Positions 51,894 through 61,000 of a stretch of DNA of 64,000 nt are shown here, one piece after another. The notes below the pieces were generated by a model. The model had not been told where the DNA came from, made no database searches, and worked only from the letters and a program-made list of their open reading frames with translations. The DNA is taken from positions 1,097,956 to 1,161,955 of the forward strand of contig BLZA01000007.1 of assembly GCA_013423385.1 (NCBI GenBank), read 5' to 3'. How positions within the stretch are numbered: position 1 is the first letter of the stretch; each line of letters opens with the position of its first letter. The position numbers were made by a program, and so were the translations under genes. Source of the DNA: Naganishia liquefaciens. Its lineage: Eukaryota > Basidiomycota > Tremellomycetes > Filobasidiales > Filobasidiaceae.

Positions 51894-52694
51894 TGTAGAG
51901 ATACAACCCAATCAGCACCGTTGTATGCCATAGTCGTGACGATGACATCACATCGTCACCATTGTCGCATAGCTGACTCAGCGAGATCTCTGCTACTGTA
52001 GAAAGACAGCTTGTATCTAGTAGCCAGCTGGGATGTGGCTGTACCTGCGGTACACACTATGACATCTGATGGCTGGTCTACAGTAAGCGTCGCCTTCCAA
52101 TAGCCGCCTGGCGGGGTGCAAAGTCCATTGCACCATAGTGCATTGTACCATAGTGCATTGCACCAAAGTGCATTGTACCATAGTGCATTGTACCATAGTG
52201 CATTGCACCAAAGTGCATTGTACCGTAGTGCATTGAGCCATAGTGCATTGCACCAAAGTGCATTGTACCATAGTGCATTGTACCATAGTGCATTGCACCA
52301 AAGTGCATTGTACCATAGTGCATTGAGCCATAGTGCATTGCACCAAAGTGCATTGTACCATAGTGCATTGAGCCATAGTGCATTGCACCATCATACATTG
52401 TACTGAGTACATGACTCTATAGTTCAAGCCACCACGTAGCCTAATCTAATAGGTATATATAGCTGGCTTCTCAGACCTGTAATAGCTCTCATGCTCTATG
52501 ATACACCCTTTGATTCACCTTTAATTCCGAAGCTACCTCGAGTGCAAGACTTTCTCAGGATTAGCTACCCTCGTCTTCCACTTAAGGTATTCTAAGTCCT
52601 AGCCTACGTAATAAGAGTACATCGTTAGTGCTGGATCCCTCATACAACGGCGGAATAATATCGCTATAGCGATATTGACTTCTTGCCCGCGACA
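51894..52694 (+). mobile_element. LTR copy L3, enlarged by a minisatellite
   Basis: Read on the plus strand it starts TGTAGAGATACAACCC and ends CCGCGACA, the reverse complement of the two ends of L1, and so spans 801 bp instead of 472. It interrupts the MULE transposase at codon KEMAG. The extra length is the 15-bp minisatellite at 52126-52395. Interior shared words with L1 include TTAGCTACCCTCGTCTTCCA and GTACATCG. Confidence 0.7.
52126..52395. repeat. 15-bp minisatellite with 45-bp higher-order unit
   Basis: Eighteen units of CATTGTACCATAGTG. Variant positions (C/T/AG after CATTG and T/A before AGTG) recur every third unit, so there is a 45-bp higher-order period. All three frames of each strand stay open because the unit length is a multiple of three; no real protein is implied. 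Confidence 0.95.
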
Positions 52695-53153
52695 GCTACC
52701 TTGCAGTGACTCCTCGCACTTCGCCTCTGCATGCTTCGCAGAAGTCAGTACTGGCGAAGCAGCTTCCACAACTCCTCACTTCGTCTCCACACGCTTCGCC
52801 GAAGTTAGCGTAGACGAAGAGCCTGGCTTGACGCCACGCTTCGCTGGACTACGGAATGACGAAGCCAGTACTTCGCTCCTCCACGAGTAATCCAGAAGGG
52901 TTAAGATAGGTATATATAGAAGACTTTCTAGTCTCTTGTAATAGCTCCCATGCTTATGATTCACCCTTTGATTTTCCCTTAACTACGAAGCTACCTTGAG
53001 TGCAGAACTTTCTCAGGATTAGCTACCCTAGTCTGCCACTCCCGGTAATACAAGATCCTGCCTTGAGGTAATAAGTGTACATCGTTTGTGCTAGATCCCT
53101 TATACAACGACGGTGCTACCTGCTACAGCGGGATTGATCACTGGTCCGCGACA
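52695..53153 (+). mobile_element. LTR copy L4, missing its left end
   Basis: Directly abuts L3. It ends CTGGTCCGCGACA at 53153, the same as L3 and the complement of L1. Its interior block (52700-52890) is a run of CTTCG/CGAAG-containing words like L2. Copia coding sequence on the plus strand follows at once. Confidence 0.65.
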
Positions 53154-53566
53154 TACACCGCAGGTGTACAAGACTGTCGGTAACAACATCTCTCTTACGG
53201 AATGCGGCAGTATCACCATGGAAGTCGAAAGAGGAAAGTCGCAAAGAGCTAGACAACGTCGTGTATCATCCCTCTGCACCTGCAAAGCTTTTGTCCTGCG
53301 GTACTCTGCGTGAACAGGGATGGAAGTTTGATCTCCTCTCGGAGCCAAACGCCAAGTTCCGTGGCCGAGTTCGAATCTCTCTGTTCAGCTGCGGTCCTTC
53401 CGGAAGGCTCAGTACCATATGCCTGCCTCTCGCTAAATCGCCTGCACATCCCACTGCGTTCCTGGTCTTGCAAGAAGCAGATACCGTAAAGGGCTGCCAT
53501 CGTCGCCTAGCGCACATCGGCGTATCGACAATCCTTGCCTTGACTAAAAAGGGCAGGATGTCATGA
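53154..53566 (+). pseudogene. Copia protease/GAG-pre-integrase fragment
   Basis: Frames at 53170-53566 read GNNISLTECGSITMEVE, then, shifted, LLSCGTLREQGWKFDLLSE and CHRRLAHIGVSTILAL. These are the segment between protease and integrase of a Ty1/copia polyprotein. Frameshifts and missing flanks make it a relic. It may belong to the same element as L4. Confidence 0.7.
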
Positions 53567-54403
53567 ATGAGACTGGTGATAGTCAGCTGACCGATGCCAA
53601 TCGGCTTACGCGGTTGAACCGCCAAGTCCGTGGTCAGCTGACATCAATCATGTCTGCCATGACCTGATCGATCAAACACAATTTGCAATTCTTGCGCGCC
53701 GCGCATCGTGCGACTTTTCGATAAGCGATCGAGCACGGTGCGCCCCTAGTAACCGATGAATATATATAGCGAGCCTTTAGGCCGCGTTCGAGAACACCGA
53801 GTTGGGTCATCATTGGGCTAGGATGAGCCAAAATGCCACGTTTTCAGGTCACAATTCCAATCGTCAACCCAATCGTGCGTTCGACCGCCGATTGGGAAGT
53901 CGTCCTAAAGTACGCTGAAAAGCGGGACAAATAACCATTTTGACCAGCACCTGTTGGGGTGCTGGTGCTCAACCCAATCATCTCGGATCCGGGTGCGAAG
54001 TCGTGAAAGATTCATTGTTTTACTCTATAACGCAGAAACCCATCTCCTGTTGCCACATTGCAAGGCTTCTTCTTCATTCCTGATATCCCTTCGCAATCGC
54101 TCATCCGCTGACCAGGTGGTCAACGCACCAGGTGGTCATCGCCAACAAGCAATATGCACGGCTCAGGCAGCATGCCGGCTCCACCGGTATGTGCCAGAAA
54201 CGGGAAAAAGCTGGGAGATGCTCCGTGATCTTTGTTCTCCATAAGCTCAGCTGTTTGCTCATTCCAATATGTCCCAAGCAGATGCTGTCTCGTACTCCCG
54301 GCGTCTCTTCGGCCGCAGGAGCACGACCGTCCTCATCGCCGTGTATGCCCAATTCCCCGACTATCCTCGATCCCCCAACAATTCCCTAACGCTATTCACC
54401 TTG
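53567..54403. other. Gene-poor DNA
   Basis: No supported gene. GGTGCGCCCCTAG occurs at 53738-53750 and again at 63986-63998 (end of window), part of the GCATGC repeat family. Confidence 0.5.
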
Positions 54404-54421
54404 CGCCCCGCATGCGGGGCG
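54404..54421. repeat. 18-bp perfect palindrome
   Basis: CGCCCCGCATGCGGGGCG is its own complement. A related 20-bp palindrome is at 63946-63965. Confidence 0.95.
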
Positions 54422-54440
54422 GGTGCGCCCGCGGCCCGGC

Positions 54441-54718
54441 GACGCGACCCCCAAGCGCCAGCATTCTCCCCGACGCGACCCCCAAGCGCCAGTATTTTCC
54501 CTCAACGCGGCCCCCAAGCGCCAGCATTCTGGACCCCAACCGCCAGCCATGCGCGCTTGTCCCACCGTCAACCGCCAGCCATGCGCGCTTCTACTATCAG
54601 GCGCCAGCCATGCGCGCTTCCCGCTCTGCCCGGCGCCAGCCATGCGCGCTTGTCCCACCGTCAACCGCCAGCCATGCGCGCTTCCACCACCAAGTGCCAG
54701 CCGTGCGCGCTTGTCAAC
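54441..54718. repeat. Minisatellite: 31-bp units grading into GCCAGCCATGCGCGCTT units
   Basis: Three units starting GACGCGACCCCCAAGCGCC (54441, 54472, 54504) pass into six units with the core GCCAGCCATGCGCGCTT starting at 54542, 54574, 54603, 54635, 54667 and 54696. The cores are nearly identical while the 12-15 bp between them vary. Spacing alternates between 32 and 29 bp. Confidence 0.9.
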
Positions 54719-55325
54719 CTGCCCGGCGTGTCCCATACGGGGATCCTGACAAACTATCGCCTCGACGATTTCCGTCATTTTTCCCGCATGTTCCCTTCGT
54801 ACTCCAGGGCATTATTTACAGCGGGTAACAGTTCTCTTATCAACTGCCGTACTTGCCCTGGACATGACATCCCCTGTGGCTCATCGCAATTGCAACCAAG
54901 GTCTCACTCGTCACTTCCCACTCGCGACTGCTTCATGACAGCCAACCCGTCTTGCGGGAAGTCACCCGCATGTCCGGTTTAGCTCTTCCCGATGGATCTC
55001 ATGTTTTGATCAGTGCATCTCGCACGCCGGGTAGTCGGTTCCCCTCAACAATTCACCAATGCCCAGTTCATGTAGAGTCCGCTGGTTTTGCGGGATGTGT
55101 CCCGCTTCTCGAATTGCCATCTCCGAGATCATTGCGCTCAACTCCACCCTTTTGATCCAACTCTGCCGTCAGGACCCCTGAGCTTTAATAATTGCATCCA
55201 AAGTTCAGCCAGCTCATGATAGCCAGTACGAAAGACATTACTCTGTTTACTGACCGAATGGACATGCAGGTTCAACAAAACCACCCCACCATCCCGCCTC
55301 CGAAGCGCCTGTCAAGTTGTTCGGC
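54719..55325. other. Gene-poor DNA between minisatellite blocks
   Basis: No supported gene. Confidence 0.5.
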
Positions 55326-55437
55326 GCCAGCCATGCGCGCTTGTTGCGTCGCCCAGCGCCAGCCATACGGGCCTCCATGGCAAGGCGCCAGCCATGCGCG
55401 CTTATGGAATCCTCAGGCGCCCCGCATGCGCCCTTGT
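55326..55437. repeat. Second GCCAGCCATGCGCGCTT block
   Basis: Four units at 55326, 55358, 55387 and 55419, spaced 32, 29 and 32 bp, the same rhythm as the block 800 bp to the left. The last unit has the core GCCCCGCATGCGCCCTT, linking it to the palindrome family. Confidence 0.9.
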
Positions 55438-57195
55438 CAAGCTCTCAGCCACTGGGCTAAGTGCGACTAAGATTGTTACCCAATACATGCCTCTTCTGAT
55501 TTGCGAACTTTTTCCCGCTCATTGATCGAGCGGGATCCATACATACATCATCCCATACAACACTTCACCTTTCGTGCCAAACTGCTTTCCACGTTTCCGC
55601 TGTCTTCTGCTTCCCCTAGGCCCTCCTCAATACCACATTCCCGCCCACACTTACCTTCTCCCCAGACCCCTCGATTCGCCACCGATCTTCCGTAGGAGAT
55701 CCCGCGCGTTCATCGCCCGTCTCCCCGTTTCCCCAGCCCCTGCACATGTTCTTCTCTCACCTCTTCCATTTTGCCCGCCTTCCAACAAGGCTCTATTTAG
55801 CACTACGATGCGTTGTCCAACATGAGCAGCCAAGGATTGGTTGGCGGTCCCCGTCGCGGATCGCCTCATCGGAATTCAAACGCAGTCTGCCCAGCAGCAG
55901 TCTTTGCATGTTTCGAATCGCGTCCTAAAGCGAGTCGTACTCAGCCGGCGCCACACCTTCCCGCTCGATCTGGACGGCTAGTCAGGGCTGCAATCAGTCA
56001 TTCCGGCTTTCGCGAGTCTGCACAGCCGGCTCCCCGACTCTCTCTGTGCATGTCACGACCGAGCGGGTAATCACTCGCCTGTTTCTGTTGAGCCATTTCC
56101 TACCTTCGACAAATTCTTGCCGTTTTGCAGGAGTCTTCCCACATGAAGATATCAATTATTCGATATCCCGCCCCGTACGGCCAAGTCGATCTCACCACCC
56201 GTACTCCTCTCCCCGACCGTTGGGGTCTTCCCTGGTTCCTCTCAAAGGCTCAACTTAGGGGTTAGGAAGTCTTTTCTCCGTAGTGAGTCCGCCGCAATAC
56301 CTACTCCACGTGCTGTCATATTGTAGGCGGCATACGCTTGCAGTGATTCTCCTCTCCATCCATCCTGTACAATACACCTTACAGTTGAAGATCGTCCCGC
56401 CCATCAAACATCGGCAACTCCGGTCGCCATCTTTATCTGCTGGGCAAGGTGTTCTCGCTTCAGATCGCTTCCCGATCGCTATTCCAATCAGCAAGAACGG
56501 ATTCCGCCCTCATTCGTCACCTCCCGGCCTGCCGACACGACATTATCCAAATTAAAAGCTTTCCCTCACATCGTGGTCAGCTTGTCGCATCCGCCAACCC
56601 CTCCCGATTATTACCCAACTCTCCCCCTTCCGCGATCTGGTCTCTTCCCGCCTCCTTCCCGCTCGACTCCCTCACTTCCCGACCCCGACCTCTGAATCTA
56701 TGCTGTATTCCGTCGCGCCCACTCATACTCCCCATGGCCGCCTTCCACGCCACCAACCTATCCATCAACATTGTATTCGTCTTCGCAGATCCAGCATGGC
56801 TCGTTGGACCACTGTTGCGTCCGTAGCTTGTCCAGGGCGGGATGTTGAAGGACGCAGACATACCTCCGACCATTTGCTCCAGCATTTCACGCCGCATCTC
56901 TTGCACTTGATCTTTCAACCTCAAAACAGACACCACACCTTACTTACTGACCCTTTCCCAGACCAAGCTTCACGTTTACGCAACAGTCTTCAAAGTGCCC
57001 TTCCGGATGTGTCACTTTAACAGTTTCAAAACCAACTGTTTGGACTCACAACATATCGCCTAGCATCAATCACATTTCCAAACAGTCAAAAAGTTGAACC
57101 TTACAACTTCCGGGACGTCTCCCTCATGTATCACCATTTGACACGTCTAGGTTCCTCCACCATTTGGATTTCCCTCTTCCCGACGCTCGGGGACA
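55438..57195. other. Gene-poor, pyrimidine-rich DNA
   Basis: Long CT-rich plus strand, with many short open frames of low complexity. I see no recognised domain or splice structure. Confidence 0.5.
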
Positions 57196-57199
57196 AGTG

Positions 57200-57392
57200 T
57201 TTTGCGTGATCATTTCACGACTTTCAGATTTTGCGTAACCATTTTACGACTTTTTTTGCGTGATCCTTTCACGACTTGACTTTTTGCGTGATCCTTTCAC
57301 GACTTGACTTTTTGCGTGATCCTTTCACGACTTGACTTTTTGCGTGATCCTTTCACGACTTGACTTTTTGCGTGATCATTTCACGACTTGTC
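57200..57392. repeat. 28-bp tandem repeat with internal dyad
   Basis: Seven units. The central five are near-perfect: TTTTTGCGTGATC, then CTTTCACGACTTGAC. Each contains CGTGA-TCCTT-TCACG, an inverted repeat with a 5-base loop. Flanking units are more diverged. Confidence 0.9.
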
Positions 57393-57402
57393 TCAAAAGT
57401 CG

Positions 57403-57482
57403 ACGCCCATGCTGATTCGAACTGAGGACCATTTCCTCGTTCTAACAGTTCTGGCGCGCCTACTAACTAGACTAAGACACCG
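57403..57482 (-). pseudogene. tRNA-like relic (tRNA pseudogene or SINE head)
   Basis: On the minus strand GGTGTCTTAGTCTAGTTAG has A-box-like spacing and AGTTCGAATCA matches a B-box, 45-50 bases apart. CTGTTAG lies at the anticodon position, most like tRNA-Asn. The acceptor, anticodon and T stems do not pair properly, so a working tRNA is unlikely. Confidence 0.4.
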
Positions 57483-58073
57483 TTGTGTCAACCGGGTTGC
57501 TCTCACCGCGTTATATTGAGCTTCAAGCTTCGCTCCCCGCCGCCATCTCCCGCCCCGCTTCGTTCGGTGTCACCTTTGATCCTGATCACTCGTGTACGCG
57601 ACTTGTTGGTCGCTTCCTGCCCCTTAAGACACGAAGGCCCCGTTCAGTTCCAGAAGCTTCCTTACGCGCTTCGTCTCCTGCCTCTTCCAGTACCCGGTCG
57701 CGTCATGCTTCTTCTATCGTTCCTCTGATAGAATCCAAGACCTGGTCCCTACTACCGGGTTACATAACACCCCTTTCTCGCTGACCATGCACCAGCTTCT
57801 TCTCTCACATCACCACATCATTGTCATGTCGCTCGTACAGCCACATGTGTACCTGTCCGACCCGCCTTCTTCTTCTCCGTCGCCCTTACGGTCTTCTATT
57901 CGTTTACTTCTGAGCAAAGTTCTTCCATCTTCCTCCTCCTATCTTTACAGTCCTTTATGGTCTTCCCTTTTAGGTTTCTGACATACAGCCAACTTCCCAA
58001 TGAGCATATTCTCACATGACTGTCTCTACCCACACTAGGCTCTATTTTCTCCCTGCACCCGCGACGCTTTTCC
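57483..58073. other. 3' flank of the helicase pseudogene
   Basis: CT-rich DNA without a supported gene. Confidence 0.5.
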
Positions 58074-61000
58074 TTATCCTCCTCGCTTCTCGTCTTCCTC
58101 CACCGCTTCCTTGATCATAAAATAGAAGATTCGTAGGAACCAGTGCTCACCCACACCACAAGGCGTCTTCAGAATCCGAGCAAACGCTTCCACCGACGGC
58201 TCCTCTACTTTTCTTCCGTTGTCCAACAGATCCACTAGCCAGAGCGGGTCGTCGTCTGTCTTTGATACTGGCGTTTCCTTCAACTTCTGTTGCCAAAGTC
58301 GGCAACCGCAGCTAAGGGCTTTGGATGCGACCATCTGGAAGACGATGCACATTGGCCCTCCTGTAGGTCCGGGTGCATGAAAATCGTCCGTTGATTCTCC
58401 TCGTCCCAGAGGCAAGAAGCACTTGCCGCAGTAGCCGAACGCTCGGATGTCGAATTTGATTAGATTCGCGAGCTTGTTCACGAAGGACATCATATTCGTT
58501 TCCCCTTCCCTCTCCATAAGACTTCGCTCCACATCGCACTCTCCAATCCCACATTTTCGTATCCCACCTAGTCCAACGCAAGTAAAGCAAACTTGCTTCT
58601 TCCTCACAGACAGCCGGAGGAATGGTAACAGCAATTCTGCATACACAGGAGTGAGAGTCAATGGTTTTCTCACTCTTCCCGCCGATGTCACCAAAGGGTT
58701 TTCGCAGCTGATCCGGTCTCGGCCAGATGCGGAAACCAGTCGTTCCACAACCCTGCGCTTGTTCGCCCCTAGACCGTCGAATCTTTTCGCTCCTTCCTCT
58801 GCGAAACTCGCCGGTGTCGCTTTCTTCATTGATGGACGTTCAGTAGATCTGATCGTCGCCCGTCTCAGACTTGACACCGAGCTTGATGAAGCCGTCTTCA
58901 GCAGCGGGGATGTCCTGTTGGACGTCCTTTCCGTGAAGACTTTTGGCGTCACCACCACCGGGGACTCGCACACCCACGAGGCGCCGCTTGAGCTCGTCAA
59001 GGTTGTTTGGGTTCCAATCAATTTCCGGTCGCTCTTTGGGCTAGGCGTCGATTCTGCAAGGATTATCGGCCGTGTTGCTAGTTGCTTGTAGAGATCCTCT
59101 TCTACCGTGGTCTCCGTCGCTCCGTTTCCTCGGCACACGTCGCACAGCTGAGCCTTTGGCAGCATTGCACAGCTTCTTCCCTTGCCGTCTAGATATTCGC
59201 CCAGTCCCATTCGGCGACATTCTTGTGACTGTTTTAGCCACTTTTCCATTTCTTCCCGCCCACAGTGTTCATCCACGTCGTGTTCCGGGCGATGCGTGTT
59301 TGTTGTGCGAAACACTATGCTCATCGCCGGCTGCCCGCTTCTTCCCGCTCGACCGGACTCTTGCGCAAAATCGACCATAGACCTGGGGCTGCCTGCGTGT
59401 ATCACGACATCAATCGTACCAATATCGATTCCCGCTCCAAACGCCTGCGTGGCTGCCAGGCACCGGATATCCCCTCGTCGGAATCCTTCGTACATCCTTT
59501 GTTTCTCGTCGGGGTCGGTACCACTCTCGAAGAAATCGATACTCAGCCGTTCGGCGATTTGCGTTCCAATCACCTTTGACTGGACGTAGATCAGTACTCT
59601 GGAAATTGAGGTTGCTAGACGACCTTTGAGTTTGTGGTCGAACCATTGTTGCACCTCGACCGCGATTTTGTGTTCCCCCATCGGCTCCATCGGGTGTACC
59701 GAGTACATGATTTCTGGCCTGTTTGTCGTCGACCGGATCGTTTCTACGTTTTTGAGACCCAGTTTGACCAGCATGGGCGCCTGCATCGATGGGGCACACG
59801 TTCCTGTCATCAGGACTATTGGTGGTCTCGTCTTCATCAACTCTCCCAGCACTCCCATCACATTGCGATAACTCTTTGCGGTGTGTGACAGATGCGCTTC
59901 ATCGAATACTATCCGGTTCTGGATCTCCTCGTCAGCGTTCATCCTCCGGGCAATACCATGACTCACGATCCTGTGCTCCATGGCATGAATTTCTCTTATC
60001 GCACCGGGTTCCACAGCTCGCTCGACTGAAGTAAGAACGAAACCCGATCTTCCCTCCAGTCCCAACCCCGCCCCCTTTCCCGCAGAAACGTGAACTGGTA
60101 GTCCATGAGCTTCAATTCTGGTCGCCAGATCTAATAGTAGAGCGTTCAAAGGCACAATGACAATGGTCAAGCTTTCTGTAAAGCTCCTTAGTACGGGGCG
60201 CCAACTAGCGGCCTTGTATGACTAAGCAGTGACCGATTATGAGATCGGATGAGTCCGGCTACTCTCGGAATATCCGGAGAAACTGGCACGTTCAACGATC
60301 TTCTACTTCGGTGTCAGAACTGAGACAATGACAAGTGCTAGAATGGAGCTACTGAAGGGTTCACAATAGCGGGGCTGAAGACAAGGGAACAGTGATCGTG
60401 CGGTAATGTTAACTACGACTAGCGAGACTGGCGAGACGAGTTGTAAAGGCAAAGCAATGCTGAGCCAGTGACGCTTCTAGTTTGGGTGGCAAAGCGTGAT
60501 TCCATAGAATGGGTTTCTACAATACAAGTGATTTGAGCTTCATTATATAGACGTCGGGATTGGTGGCAAACTGAAGTTTGCACAAGGGAGCCCTTGATCC
60601 CTTTGAATGTAAACTGTCAATGCGAGAGCTGCAAAGGCTGCAAGTCGTGCACTGGCAAATCGGGCAGATTTGGCTAACTAGATAGAAGTCAGCTAGCTGC
60701 AGGGAGCCCAAGTACCCTGATGAGAAATGCATGTCACGGCAGAAGCTGCAAAGGCTGCAAGTTGTGCAATAACAGAATGGGCATAAGCAGACTTAGCTTG
60801 AAATGTGGAGGGGGGTTCGGGCACTTGATGGCTCGTTTACCCCTTGTCAGGCGGGGCTCGCTGGCGAGGCTCGCAATGCGCGCGATGTGGGCGGCGGAAG
60901 CAACAGTGGCAGCCGCCGCGGAGCGAAACCTGACATTTAGTCTAGTAGCTGTAAGGTGAATGACGTCTATAGAGCAGCTCTTCAGCTGAGCTCGTAAGCG

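Noticed and set aside
52078-52427. Protein-coding frames through the 15-bp minisatellite
   Set aside because: Open in every frame because the unit is a multiple of three; clearly an artefact of the repeat.
54542-55437. CRISPR array suggested by a constant core with variable spacers
   Set aside because: Eukaryotic context, 12-15-bp spacers, no cas genes; better described as a minisatellite or dispersed repeat.
55438-57195. Several 60-125 codon frames on the plus strand
   Set aside because: CT-rich low-complexity DNA yields Ser/Pro/Leu-rich frames by chance; no domains or start context.
57403-57482. Functional tRNA gene
   Set aside because: A- and B-box words are present but acceptor, anticodon and T stems do not pair.
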